In this document: positions 43,381-51,694 of the stretch, one piece after another | How positions within the stretch are numbered: position 1 is the stretch's first letter | How the letters are laid out: each line of letters begins with the position of its first letter | Source: Candidatus Rifleibacteriota bacterium | GTDB lineage: Bacteria; Muiribacteriota; Ozemobacteria; Ozemobacterales; Ozemobacteraceae | Assembly: GCA_024710355.1 (NCBI GenBank) | Contig: JANJUX010000040.1 | Span: forward strand, 1 to 64,000 | Direction of reading: 5' to 3' | DNA length: 64,000 bases | Translations under genes and position numbers: made by a program | The notes under the pieces: generated by a model | The model's input: the letters and a program-made list of their open reading frames with translations, nothing else | Databases searched by the model: none | What the model was told of the DNA's origin: nothing

Positions 43381-44240
43381 GTCTTCTGCTTTGATAATAG
43401 AGGTTTCCGGTAGGCGTAGCTGTTCTTGTGATTCACCATCGTAAAGCCGCCGATGCCGGCCGGCATGCATTCGGTTTCGCCCAGAAAAACCACGCCTCCA
43501 GGATTGAGATACTTGAAAAACTCTTCAAAAAGACGATTCCTCAGATTCTCATCAAAATAAATCAGAACGTTTCTGCAGAAAATGATATCTGACCCGGTCA
43601 GGCATTGCAAGCTTTGCAGGTTTTTTAAATTCAGACGTTGAAATTCTACCATACTTCGAATGTCATCAGATACCCTGCAGTTGCCATCTGAATCAGGTTT
43701 GCCGAGTTTCATGCCAAAGCGGTTTTCGAATTCAGGCAGTTTGTCGCGCAGCGATCGGCTGTTGAAAAAACCCTCACGAGCCATCTGAAGATTTCTTGAA
43801 TTGATGTCGCCCGCATTGATAGAAAATCTGGCTTCCGGAACCCGGTTCTGAAAATATCTGGCAAGCATTGCCACCGAGTAAGCCTCTTCGCCGCGCGAAC
43901 AACCGGCGCTCCAGACGCGGAACGGAAACTGATAGCCGTGCAGAGTGAAAAATTCGGGCAGCAGGACTTCGAGCATGAAGTCAAACTGGGCCGGATTGCG
44001 AAAAAAGAAGCTTTCGCTAACTGTCAGGTCGGCGATAAGGTCATCCATGGCAAGCGGGTTATGGTTGCAGGTCTCTAGAATTCGTATGTAGTCGTCAATT
44101 GAGTTGACCTTGTAGCGCATCATCTGGTCGAGAATCTTTTTTTCAGCCTGCCGTGTGGTGACCCGCTCGACCATAATGCCCGAATATTCGTGCACCAGAT
44201 GGCTGATTTTAGCTATTTTTCGGGGTTCCATACTGGTCAT
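43377..44240 (-). CDS. cheR: CheR: chemoreceptor glutamate methyltransferase
   Basis: The protein is 287 residues, the usual CheR size. It transfers methyl groups from S-adenosylmethionine to receptor glutamates. N-terminal helical domain 1-85 with DLTVSESFFFRNPAQF, then the Rossmann SAM-binding domain: VWSAGCSRGEEAYSVAM, INAGDINSRNLQMAREG, IIFCRNVLIYFDE and GGVVFLGETE. It is joined by ATGA overlaps to rlmH upstream and cheB downstream. An alternative ATG lies nine nt in (MEPRK). The pairing with cheB implies an adaptation system, but its receptor is elsewhere. Confidence 0.96.
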   Translation of the reverse strand: MTSMEPRKIAKISHLVHEYSGIMVERVTTRQAEKKILDQMMRYKVNSIDDYIRILETCNHNPLAMDDLIADLTVSESFFFRNPAQFDFMLEVLLPEFFTLHGYQFPFRVWSAGCSRGEEAYSVAMLARYFQNRVPEARFSINAGDINSRNLQMAREGFFNSRSLRDKLPEFENRFGMKLGKPDSDGNCRVSDDIRSMVEFQRLNLKNLQSLQCLTGSDIIFCRNVLIYFDENLRNRLFEEFFKYLNPGGVVFLGETECMPAGIGGFTMVNHKNSYAYRKPLLSKQKT

Positions 44241-44662
44241 GCTTTATGATAGGGCTCCCCGAACATGATTGAAACGGCGCGGTAAAGCTGTTCGGCAATT
44301 ACCAGAAGCGCCAGCTGATGGTTTAAAGTCAGCGGTGAAAGAGAAATGAACTCCGTAGCGGCGGCTTTTACCCTCGGATCGTGTCCTTCTGCAGCGCCCA
44401 GACAGAAGGTCATGCGGTTTACCCCTGAGTTGATCTTTGCTTCAAGCCATTGACAGAAGCCAATGGTGTTGTGGCACTTTGCGTGCTCATCGAGGGCGAC
44501 TATGCATTCGCGGCCTGCCAGCCGTCGCAGCAGCTCATCTTCGTTGCGACAATTGACTATCTCAACCGGCAATCTTCTTGAACAACGTTCAAGATAAAGC
44601 TCTATCAATTTCTGATAGGGCTTGTCAGCGATTTTGCCCGGCATGAGAATTTCGACCTTCAT
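44237..44662 (-). CDS. rlmH: 23S rRNA pseudouridine-1915 N3-methyltransferase
   Basis: The protein is 141 residues (E. coli RlmH is 155). It is a SPOUT-fold enzyme that methylates pseudouridine in helix 69 of 23S rRNA. The hallmarks are IVALDEHAK, FCLGAAEGHD in place of the commoner IGGAxG, LSPLTLNHQLALLVIAEQLYRA and the final EPYHK. It overlaps the hydrolase gene upstream and cheR downstream by ATGA on both sides. It often lies next to walJ/yycJ-type hydrolases, as here. Confidence 0.93.
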   Translation of the reverse strand: MKVEILMPGKIADKPYQKLIELYLERCSRRLPVEIVNCRNEDELLRRLAGRECIVALDEHAKCHNTIGFCQWLEAKINSGVNRMTFCLGAAEGHDPRVKAAATEFISLSPLTLNHQLALLVIAEQLYRAVSIMFGEPYHKA

Positions 44663-45525
44663 CTGATGGCAGTCCTTGTTTTTTCGGCATTCGGCTCAGA
44701 TCTATTGATAAGATGCTTTTTGAGACCTGCCGGCAAAGGTGACCCTACGGTAAGCCTTTCGCCAGGCTCGTCCTGAGTAGCAATGCTCAGATGTGCACTT
44801 CTGAATCTGGCCCCTGAATTTGAAAAAAAGGTTTCGAGGGCTTCTCTGGCAAGCTCAGGTGTGTTCGATTCCTGGCTGATGTGCATAAGCACAAGAACTT
44901 CCGGAACCTTGCTCATGCGTGAAAGAATGCCTCGCACACCCTCGTTGGGGAGGTGCCCCATTGGACTTCTGATACGGCGTTTCAGCCATGTCGGGTAAGA
45001 GCTGCTGCGCAGCAGGTCTTCGTCGTAATTGCTTTCGACGCATACCAGATCGGCGTCTTTCATATGCTCAAGAACTTCGGGGGTAACATGCCCGAGGTCG
45101 GTGGCCAGGGTCATGACTTTGTTTGAACTCTCGAACCTGAGCCCGACAGGCTCGGTGGCGTCGTGCGGCACCTTGAAGGGCAGGCAGCGACAGCCGTTCA
45201 GCTCAAGCTGGCGTCCATAGAGAAGCTCGATATGATTCTTCACTTCGAGCCCCTTGGAGGCGAGGGCGCACAAAGTGCCCCGGGTTGTGTATACCGGAAT
45301 ATCTCCGGTGCGACTCAAAACAACGCGCAGTCCCTTGATGTGGTCATCGTGCTCGTGCGTGACGAAAATGCCTGAGAGATCAGAAAAATCAAGCTGCCGT
45401 TGATCGAGAAAATCTTTTATTCTTTTGCACGACAGGCCGGCGTCGAGCAGATAATTGCGCCCTTCAAGTTCAAGCAATGCCGAATTGCCTTTGCTCCCCG
45501 AACCGATAAATGTTATTCCTATCAA
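44659..45525 (-). CDS. MBL-fold metallohydrolase (WalJ/YycJ-like)
   Basis: The protein is 288 residues. It is a metallo-beta-lactamase fold hydrolase of the YycJ/WalJ group, proposed to act on DNA in cell-division or replication-linked processes. Motifs: FIGSGSKGNSALLE, LLDAGLSCKRI, the metal-binding IFVTHEHDDHIKGL, TDLGHVTPEV with a metal ligand, and LMHISQESNTPE. It heads a six- to eight-gene minus-strand operon. The ATG has little ribosome-binding sequence and the upstream gap to nnrD/E is 97 nt. The last 20 residues are not conserved. Confidence 0.9.
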   Translation of the reverse strand: MIGITFIGSGSKGNSALLELEGRNYLLDAGLSCKRIKDFLDQRQLDFSDLSGIFVTHEHDDHIKGLRVVLSRTGDIPVYTTRGTLCALASKGLEVKNHIELLYGRQLELNGCRCLPFKVPHDATEPVGLRFESSNKVMTLATDLGHVTPEVLEHMKDADLVCVESNYDEDLLRSSSYPTWLKRRIRSPMGHLPNEGVRGILSRMSKVPEVLVLMHISQESNTPELAREALETFFSNSGARFRSAHLSIATQDEPGERLTVGSPLPAGLKKHLINRSEPNAEKTRTAIR

Positions 45526-45622
45526 GTTTTATACCTGCTTTATGGGTTTGTTTGCTGTGTCAATTATGCACTGTGCCCCAAAAAAATTCCATAGTTTTTG
45601 CTATTTTCATGGCAAAATCTGC

Positions 45623-47188
45623 TCAGCGTGACTCGCTGACATTATCGCCACGCAGGCTGCGAAATGCTTTCGGAATAAACGACGTAACTTCAGAAATAGA
45701 CATGGCATCGGCTCCAAGTTCGGCCCGGGCCAGGTCTGCCGCTTCGGCAAGCAGAAAAACACCGGCGATGGCAGCATGCAGTTCGGGAATCCCGGTGGCA
45801 GCGAGGCCGGCAATGATCCCCGAAAGGAGGTCGCCCGATCCACCTCTGGCCAGACCACTGTTCGGTCGACTGCAGATGTAGGTGACACCGCGATGGTCCG
45901 CGATTACCGTTATTGCCGATTTCAGCACCACGGTTACGCGATGTTTGCCGGCAAATTTTCGGGCAATTTCGATCTGATTTTCGGCGACGTCGGCGACCGT
46001 AGTCTGGCAAAGTCTTGCCATTTCGGCGAGATGCGGGGTAATGATTATGCGGGCCTGTGATTTTGCCAGAAGATCGGTGTCGGCAATCATGTTGAGTGCA
46101 TCGGCATCGAGAACCATCACGCCATTCCAGCACTCAAGAAGATTTGTGAGGCTGGTCGCACGGTTGGCGCCACGACCCCAGCCAGGTCCGGCAAGAATAG
46201 TTCTGAAGCGCCCGGCAAGCTCTGAACATTTTTCTGCCGAGATTGACAGGCCGCCTTCAAATGAGGGTAGATACTGCAGAATGGTCTCGGGCAGAACCTG
46301 GCAGCACAACCTGCCCTGCAGACAATCAGGCAGAGCCAGAGTGACGATGCCGGTGCCGGCACGGTGGGCGCCAAATGAGGCCATGACTCCGGCTCCCTGG
46401 TATTCTTCAGAGCCGGCCATAATCAGCAGTTTTCCGGCATCGCCCTTATGGATGCAGTCGTCCCGCTGTGGCAACAGAGCCGAAACCAGCCCGGAAGTGA
46501 CGAGAAAATGTGTCGAGCCCGGACTGGCCGCTGAAATTGCCGGCAGACCGATGTCGGCGATCCAGATTTCGCCGGCGGCACGCTTCCCGGGCAATACAAA
46601 CAGCCCAACCTTCGGAACCCCGAGGGTAACGGTGTAATTGGCGTTGAAGCACGGGTTTGACAGCCGGCCGGTGGTCGCGCACAGGCCAGACGGAAGATCT
46701 ATGCTGATCCGGGTGGCGCGAGTGTCATTCATCGCTCTGATTACATCAGCATGAAAGCCCTGTATGTCACCTTTGATACCGGTGCCATAAAGGCAGTCGA
46801 TCAGGCATTCAGAAAACTCCATCGCAATACGCAGGCGGTCGATATCTTGCGATTCTTTCAGCAGAACCGGCGTTACTCCGGTTCTGAGGAGAATTTCGCA
46901 ATTGATACGCGCGTCCGGAGTCATTTCTTCGGGAGTGGCAGTGATGAAAACGTGAGCGGGGATATCGTTGTTGAAAAGGTGTCGGGCGATTACCAGACCG
47001 TCGCCGCCGTTGTTGCCGCGGCCGCAGACTATGGTAAATCTCTTGCCCTTGAGACCGCCAAGGATTTTTTCGATCGTCAGCAGCGACTTGATGCCGGCAT
47101 TTTCCATCAGAACCGTGCCCGGAATGCCTACTTTCTCAATGGCATGCCGGTCGGCGGCACGCATTTCCTCTGCGGTAAAAAGCCTCAT
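45623..47188 (-). CDS. nnr: Bifunctional NAD(P)HX epimerase/dehydratase
   Basis: The protein is 521 residues, a fusion of NnrE (NAD(P)HX epimerase, about 1-210) and NnrD (ADP-dependent NAD(P)HX dehydratase, about 220-515), which repairs hydrated NADH and NADPH. The epimerase part shows LMENAGIK and CGRGNNGGDGLV. The dehydratase part shows MAGSEEYQGAGVMA, ILAGPGWGRG, MVLDADALN, IITPHLAEMARL and SGLARGGSGDLLSGIIAGL, the ATP/ADP-binding signature. CAGGAGG is well placed before the ATG. Cytoplasmic. Confidence 0.95.
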   Translation of the reverse strand: MRLFTAEEMRAADRHAIEKVGIPGTVLMENAGIKSLLTIEKILGGLKGKRFTIVCGRGNNGGDGLVIARHLFNNDIPAHVFITATPEEMTPDARINCEILLRTGVTPVLLKESQDIDRLRIAMEFSECLIDCLYGTGIKGDIQGFHADVIRAMNDTRATRISIDLPSGLCATTGRLSNPCFNANYTVTLGVPKVGLFVLPGKRAAGEIWIADIGLPAISAASPGSTHFLVTSGLVSALLPQRDDCIHKGDAGKLLIMAGSEEYQGAGVMASFGAHRAGTGIVTLALPDCLQGRLCCQVLPETILQYLPSFEGGLSISAEKCSELAGRFRTILAGPGWGRGANRATSLTNLLECWNGVMVLDADALNMIADTDLLAKSQARIIITPHLAEMARLCQTTVADVAENQIEIARKFAGKHRVTVVLKSAITVIADHRGVTYICSRPNSGLARGGSGDLLSGIIAGLAATGIPELHAAIAGVFLLAEAADLARAELGADAMSISEVTSFIPKAFRSLRGDNVSESR

Positions 47189-47249
47189 CTTGCCATCCTC
47201 CTGTCAGGAATGGCAAATTATATCAGGATTCTGGCACCGGCAGCAAATT

Positions 47250-48011
47250 TTAGAAATTGGCACCCAGGCCGACGATAAGTGGCCGATAGTCGTAAAACTG
47301 ATCGTAACTGCTTGGGCTGTGAACCGCCACGTCTACCCAGAAACCGCGATGCGAGCTGTAACGCCAGCCGGCAGAAACCACGTCGCCATTGTAGTCGATA
47401 AGATATTGGCTTTTATAGCCGCGTTCACCCGGCCTGCGCCCGGGAAATTCGGCGCCGATAAGCAGACACAGCGATTCTGGCTCTTTTTTGTCACGGTTGT
47501 AACGGCCAAAATTGGCCATGCCACTGCCGGGGTTGCCGCCAAAATTCCAGCCTAAGCCAAAACCACCGATCGAAAAATACATCGTGTGATAATTATTGGG
47601 GTTGGTGTCAAAAACAGCCCCAACGGCCACTTCAGAAAATTCGCCCTCGCCGATTGATGGCAGTCTCACCTTGAAATTAAGCGTTGGATCAGGGTCCAGC
47701 GCACTGTTTCTGGAATCAATAGCCTTCTGCAGGCCGAGTTCAAGATCGCGAAACGGTGAAAAAGCAAACGCCATGTGGGTCAGGTAACCCTCGGTGTCAG
47801 TTCCGGGAACCTGATAAAGCCGGTTATGTATTGCCAGCTCGACACCCTTGGCGTCGACGGTTTTGTGCGAAGGAACCTGAACGAAGCCTGATGGTCCCTG
47901 CAGTGACAGGCCGGCGGCAGCGGTCGGGTCGTTCAGACAGACAAAGCCTGCAATCATCGCAGGCAGCAATAACTTGTTGAAAAAACTGCGGATTTCAGAG
48001 CTTATTGTCAT
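47250..48011 (-). CDS. Probable outer-membrane beta-barrel protein
   Basis: The protein is 253 residues with a signal peptide (about 1-33, ending TAAAG). The mature part is rich in alternating polar/hydrophobic strands (GVELAIHNRLYQV, LNFKVRLPSIG, TMYFSIGGFGLGWNFGG, DVVSAGWRYSSHRGFWVDVAV) and ends with an aromatic Phe (VGLGANF), as typical barrels do. An early segment (GLSLQGPSGFVQVPSHK) resembles the start of YjbH-like proteins ('GxxGxxxxPSA'). Function unknown. No clear ribosome-binding site. It may be co-transcribed with nnr, 61 nt further on. Confidence 0.72.
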   Translation of the reverse strand: MTISSEIRSFFNKLLLPAMIAGFVCLNDPTAAAGLSLQGPSGFVQVPSHKTVDAKGVELAIHNRLYQVPGTDTEGYLTHMAFAFSPFRDLELGLQKAIDSRNSALDPDPTLNFKVRLPSIGEGEFSEVAVGAVFDTNPNNYHTMYFSIGGFGLGWNFGGNPGSGMANFGRYNRDKKEPESLCLLIGAEFPGRRPGERGYKSQYLIDYNGDVVSAGWRYSSHRGFWVDVAVHSPSSYDQFYDYRPLIVGLGANF

Positions 48012-48035
48012 GGTCGGGCGTTACATCGACCCGTT

Positions 48036-48386
48036 TCAGATTTCCGGAATTTCCTGGTTTACTTTGCTGTTGGCGCAGAATTTCTTGTGGCAGTCCCAGA
48101 AATTCTGGCAGTAGGTGCAGCAATTGCGCATGGCCATGTTGCGCTCGCCGCGATACCAGTTGATTTTGCAGTTCTGGTAATACTGGCAGCGCCAGCAGCA
48201 GTGCCAGCTGATTTTAAGAAAGTTTCGCCGTTTGATTTCTTCAATGATCAATGCCATCGACATCAGGTTTTTTTCGACCTGTGTCGCTTTCATCAGTTCA
48301 TTGAATTCCTCGATTTCCTCATCGGTGCCGTAGAGGTTGACGATGAAGATTTCTTCAGCAAATACCGGCAGATATTCCTTGGTCAT
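48036..48386 (-). CDS. Small cysteine-rich protein with duplicated CC-x2-C-x5-C motif
   Basis: The protein is 116 residues. The first 70 are helical and charged. The last part contains CCWRCQYYQNC and CCTYCQNFWDC, two copies of an identical spacing pattern (C-C-x2-C-x5-C), followed by CHKKFC. Ten cysteines in about 40 residues suggest binding of zinc or an iron-sulfur cluster. I do not recognise the family. There is no signal peptide, so it is probably cytoplasmic. No good ribosome-binding site precedes the ATG. It lies 24 nt before the barrel-protein gene on the same strand. Confidence 0.68.
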   Translation of the reverse strand: MTKEYLPVFAEEIFIVNLYGTDEEIEEFNELMKATQVEKNLMSMALIIEEIKRRNFLKISWHCCWRCQYYQNCKINWYRGERNMAMRNCCTYCQNFWDCHKKFCANSKVNQEIPEI

Positions 48387-48473
48387 AGGTTGTTCAGTAA
48401 TTCCGGGTGGGGGTCAGACCCTGTAGTTATCGGCAGTTTTTTCTGTTCACAAGAGCAATTTTACTTTTTTAAT

Positions 48474-50828
48474 TCATTGTCGTCCAGCCAGTGTCTTTAC
48501 GCCAGAACCGGTAAAGACCAAAATCGATCTGCTGTCGGCAACCGGAAAGGCTCCGAGAATTCGCTCGCTGGCCCTGAAAGGCGTCGGCACAAAACTGTTG
48601 TTTTCAAGAAAGAACAGGGTTTCCCGGGTGGCGATCCACAGCAGCCCGGAAAAATTCATCGCAACCGGCTGGTCGGTAATGACTCCGATAAAGTCGAGTT
48701 TTTCGTTTTTGAATTCAAAAATTCTGCCATCATTGAGGGCAATATATAGATTGTCGTGTTCACCGGGCTCTACTGCCGCTATTTTTGCCGCATCGATGTT
48801 GCCTTTAAAAAATACCAGGTTCCACTGACGCTCTGACTCATGTATCATCACGCCCTTGTCAACAACGACCAGATAACGGCCGCCGATTTTCCAGACTGAG
48901 TTGAAGTCGCCTTTGAATTCACCGGGGATTCCGAACAGTTCGCGTATTTCACCGAAGGCAAGGGTTTTTATTGAGCCGTCAGCGAAGAGCAGCAGCAGTG
49001 TCTCGTCGGCGTCAGCAAAGATATGCACCAGTTGTCTGGTTTTTTCAGGACCGGCCAGTTGAATGCCTGCATCGCCGTCGATTCTGAAAATTCCTGCTTC
49101 TGGCCCCCATGCATAGCATGATTGATGGTTTTTTACCAGATTGGCAACGCCAAGCTGGCTGATGCCACTGATCTGCGACCAGTTGTTGCCATCGTAAGAC
49201 CACACACCACGGTTTTCGGTCGACAGCAGATATCGCCCGCCATACTGCACCGTATCAGAAAAAACTGGTTTCTGCAGCTCGGCCGGCAGCGCGACGAATG
49301 GCTTTTCATGGGGCGCCCAGGATTCTGAAGCGGCCTGGCTCTCGGTCAAAGGCAGCTTGTCGTCGGTTTCAAGCAGCCCGAAATCGGGCAGACGGCCGTA
49401 TTGCAGTCTGGTTGACGGCAGAACCGGAACCATCGGAAACGAAGGAGTGTAGGTTCCGATTTCTGGTATGGGCCCAAAAAGCCTGGCATTGGCATCGCCA
49501 GGTGCCGGTGAAAAATAGAACAACATGATCGAATCGGCGTTGACAGCCGCCAGAAAATTGAGGCCGATGCTGAGGGCCTGGCACGGAATAGCTGACAGCC
49601 TTTCCATACGCCCTTTGTTGAAGCGAAAAACCCCTTCGTCTGAGCCGACGAAAAGAACGTCGCCAGAAACGGCGATATCGTTGATGTAGCCGGGCTTGCC
49701 GGCCGAAAGTATTGTCCAGACCCAGTTGCGTGAGTTGCGATAGCCGGCGATAACTCCCTGATCGGTGCCGATAAAGACGTTACGGTCGGTGGTGACCATG
49801 CAGCGCAGGTGTCGGCCAGCCAGTACCTGCAGGTTGAGCGGCTCAAAATTGTCGGCCCGGCCGGTCAGAATGCCATCTTCATGCAGAAGCCAGAGTTCGT
49901 TGCCCTGCCTGCCAAAGTCTTTGATCGTGCGATTCTGTGTGCCAAGCACAAAAACGGCCGCATCGCTGCTGCCCCGCAGCATACCGCGCCCTACGGTTCC
50001 GATGAGCAGGTTTTCAGGGCCAGAAATGGCAACAGAGTTGATCAGCCTTGCCGGCAGCTGATTCTGGTGATAATAGGATTTCAGGATCGTATTTTCGAGC
50101 ACGTAGATTCCTGAGTAGCCGGCGATAAACATGCGGTTTTCATCGATTTCGATGTCGCGCACAAAGAAATCTTCCGGCAGCTCAGAGGCGATCGAGGCCG
50201 TGCCGGTGAGTGGATCGACCGATGTCAGACCACCATCGCCGCCAATGAAAAGTCGGTCATTGAACCACCTGGCGCAGGTTACAACTGAATGGCCGGTGAA
50301 CGGCAGATCTCTGACCCGACTGACCTGGCCGCTGAAAATACCGGGTTCTGAAACCTTGCGTGGCAGAAAAGTTCGACCCGGGTTCAAGCCGATCAGACCG
50401 TAAAGAAATAAACAAAAAAGGCCGATAAAAAGCAGTTCAGGGGTCATTGCCCAGCAGCGGCTGCGTAAAAACTCTTCGCGGCCGGCAAGGCGGGTCTGCT
50501 CTTCGGTTACGCCGATCAATGCCTGTTTTTGTTCGGTGACGATTTCACGCCCGGCCGCCTCGTCTGCTTCTATGGCAGCAAGAATGTCGGCGCGACGCCT
50601 TCTCAGGGTTTTGAGCTGAATCGACAGCTTGCCGATTTCCCACCAGCGCACCGATTCGTCGACTATCCAGAACATGGCGTCGATGAGGTGATGAATCCAC
50701 TTGACCATCAGTGTCTGATTGGTGTTTTTCGGTTGCCCGTGCAGCGATTCACCGCAATGGCGGCAGAATTCCACCATCGGGTAGTTCATTTCGCGACAAC
50801 GCGGGCACTGAAAAGTTTTCTGTTCCAT
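48474..50828 (-). CDS. Membrane protein with zinc ribbon and large C-terminal propeller
   Basis: The protein is 784 residues. Residues 6-28 form a zinc ribbon (CPRC and CRHC spaced for one metal). Residues about 45-130 are charged and helical. One membrane helix follows at about 133-153 (LLFIGLFCLFLYGLIGL). The rest, about 600 residues, has repeated short beta motifs such as NRMFIAGYSGIYVLE, NVFIGTDQGVIAGY, DVLFVGSDEGVFRFN and HDNLYIALNDGRIFEF. These resemble the beta-propeller sensors of two-component regulators and would lie outside the membrane. No catalytic domain is seen. The ATG at 50828 starts the ribbon; a TTG at 50858 adds ten residues. Function unknown; sensing or scaffolding is inference. 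Confidence 0.78.
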   Translation of the reverse strand: MEQKTFQCPRCREMNYPMVEFCRHCGESLHGQPKNTNQTLMVKWIHHLIDAMFWIVDESVRWWEIGKLSIQLKTLRRRRADILAAIEADEAAGREIVTEQKQALIGVTEEQTRLAGREEFLRSRCWAMTPELLFIGLFCLFLYGLIGLNPGRTFLPRKVSEPGIFSGQVSRVRDLPFTGHSVVTCARWFNDRLFIGGDGGLTSVDPLTGTASIASELPEDFFVRDIEIDENRMFIAGYSGIYVLENTILKSYYHQNQLPARLINSVAISGPENLLIGTVGRGMLRGSSDAAVFVLGTQNRTIKDFGRQGNELWLLHEDGILTGRADNFEPLNLQVLAGRHLRCMVTTDRNVFIGTDQGVIAGYRNSRNWVWTILSAGKPGYINDIAVSGDVLFVGSDEGVFRFNKGRMERLSAIPCQALSIGLNFLAAVNADSIMLFYFSPAPGDANARLFGPIPEIGTYTPSFPMVPVLPSTRLQYGRLPDFGLLETDDKLPLTESQAASESWAPHEKPFVALPAELQKPVFSDTVQYGGRYLLSTENRGVWSYDGNNWSQISGISQLGVANLVKNHQSCYAWGPEAGIFRIDGDAGIQLAGPEKTRQLVHIFADADETLLLLFADGSIKTLAFGEIRELFGIPGEFKGDFNSVWKIGGRYLVVVDKGVMIHESERQWNLVFFKGNIDAAKIAAVEPGEHDNLYIALNDGRIFEFKNEKLDFIGVITDQPVAMNFSGLLWIATRETLFFLENNSFVPTPFRASERILGAFPVADSRSILVFTGSGVKTLAGRQ

Positions 50829-50878
50829 TCTGATATTTTCAACCACAGGGGCTGCCAAGTCAACAAAAGAGCGAAAGG

Positions 50879-51691
50879 CTAAAAATCATTCTGCCAGGAA
50901 TGGGTGATGCATTCACCCGAAAGGGGGCGACCAAGAAAATCGGCGGCGATGGCAGCAAAGCTTTCCGGGCTGTCGGTGACGAAAAACTTCTCTTTGCCAC
51001 TTTTTACTTCTTCAGTCGATATGCGTCTGGCGACCAGCATTTCTTTGACTTCACGCGCCGTTTCGCAGGCTGAATCCACCAGAGTGACCTTCTCGCCGAG
51101 AAAGTTTTTGATGAGGTTCTTCAGCAGCGGGTAATGCGTACAGGCAAGTATCAGGGCGCCGATATCGATTTTTTTGAAATCACCCAGATACATCTCAAGA
51201 GTCAGTCTGGCAATTTCCGAATTCATCAGGTTTTCTTCAACCACCGGCACCAGCAGCGGGCAGGCGCGGGCAACGACTTTGATACTGCTGCGCAGTCGGT
51301 TGAGCCTTTCCTGGTAGGCACCAGAATTGATAGTCGCCCTGGTGCCGATAACCCCGACGGTTCCGGCGCCGGCCGCCTTGATCGCGGCCCTGACCCCGGG
51401 GTCGATAACTCCGATTATCGGCAGCGATGTTTCAGACTTAAGCTTGTGCAGCGCGATTGCCGAAACGGTGTTGCAGGCAACCACGATCATTTTGACGTTC
51501 TGCATTTCCAGAAAATGGGTGATTTCTGAGGCGAACTTCTGAATTACCTGCACCGATTTGCCACCATACGGAACCCTGGCCGTATCGCCAAAATAGATGA
51601 GGTTCTCGGCCGGCAGCAGTTCGCGAATCTCCTTGAACACTGTCAGCCCGCCAACGCCAGAGTCGAATATGCCTATTGGTCGGTTGTCCAT
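50879..51691 (-). CDS. murI: Glutamate racemase
   Basis: The protein is 270 residues, normal for MurI, which makes D-glutamate for peptidoglycan. The two catalytic cysteines are Cys73 in VVACNTVSA and Cys184 in LACTHYPLL. Asp10 in GIFDSGVGGLTV and the YFGDTARVPYGGKS motif complete the active site. It begins 3 nt after the stop of the lipoprotein gene with little ribosome-binding sequence, so it is probably translated by coupling. It is separated from the other cell-wall genes of the window by two unrelated genes. Confidence 0.97.
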   Translation of the reverse strand: MDNRPIGIFDSGVGGLTVFKEIRELLPAENLIYFGDTARVPYGGKSVQVIQKFASEITHFLEMQNVKMIVVACNTVSAIALHKLKSETSLPIIGVIDPGVRAAIKAAGAGTVGVIGTRATINSGAYQERLNRLRSSIKVVARACPLLVPVVEENLMNSEIARLTLEMYLGDFKKIDIGALILACTHYPLLKNLIKNFLGEKVTLVDSACETAREVKEMLVARRISTEEVKSGKEKFFVTDSPESFAAIAADFLGRPLSGECITHSWQNDF

Positions 51692-51694
51692 ATA

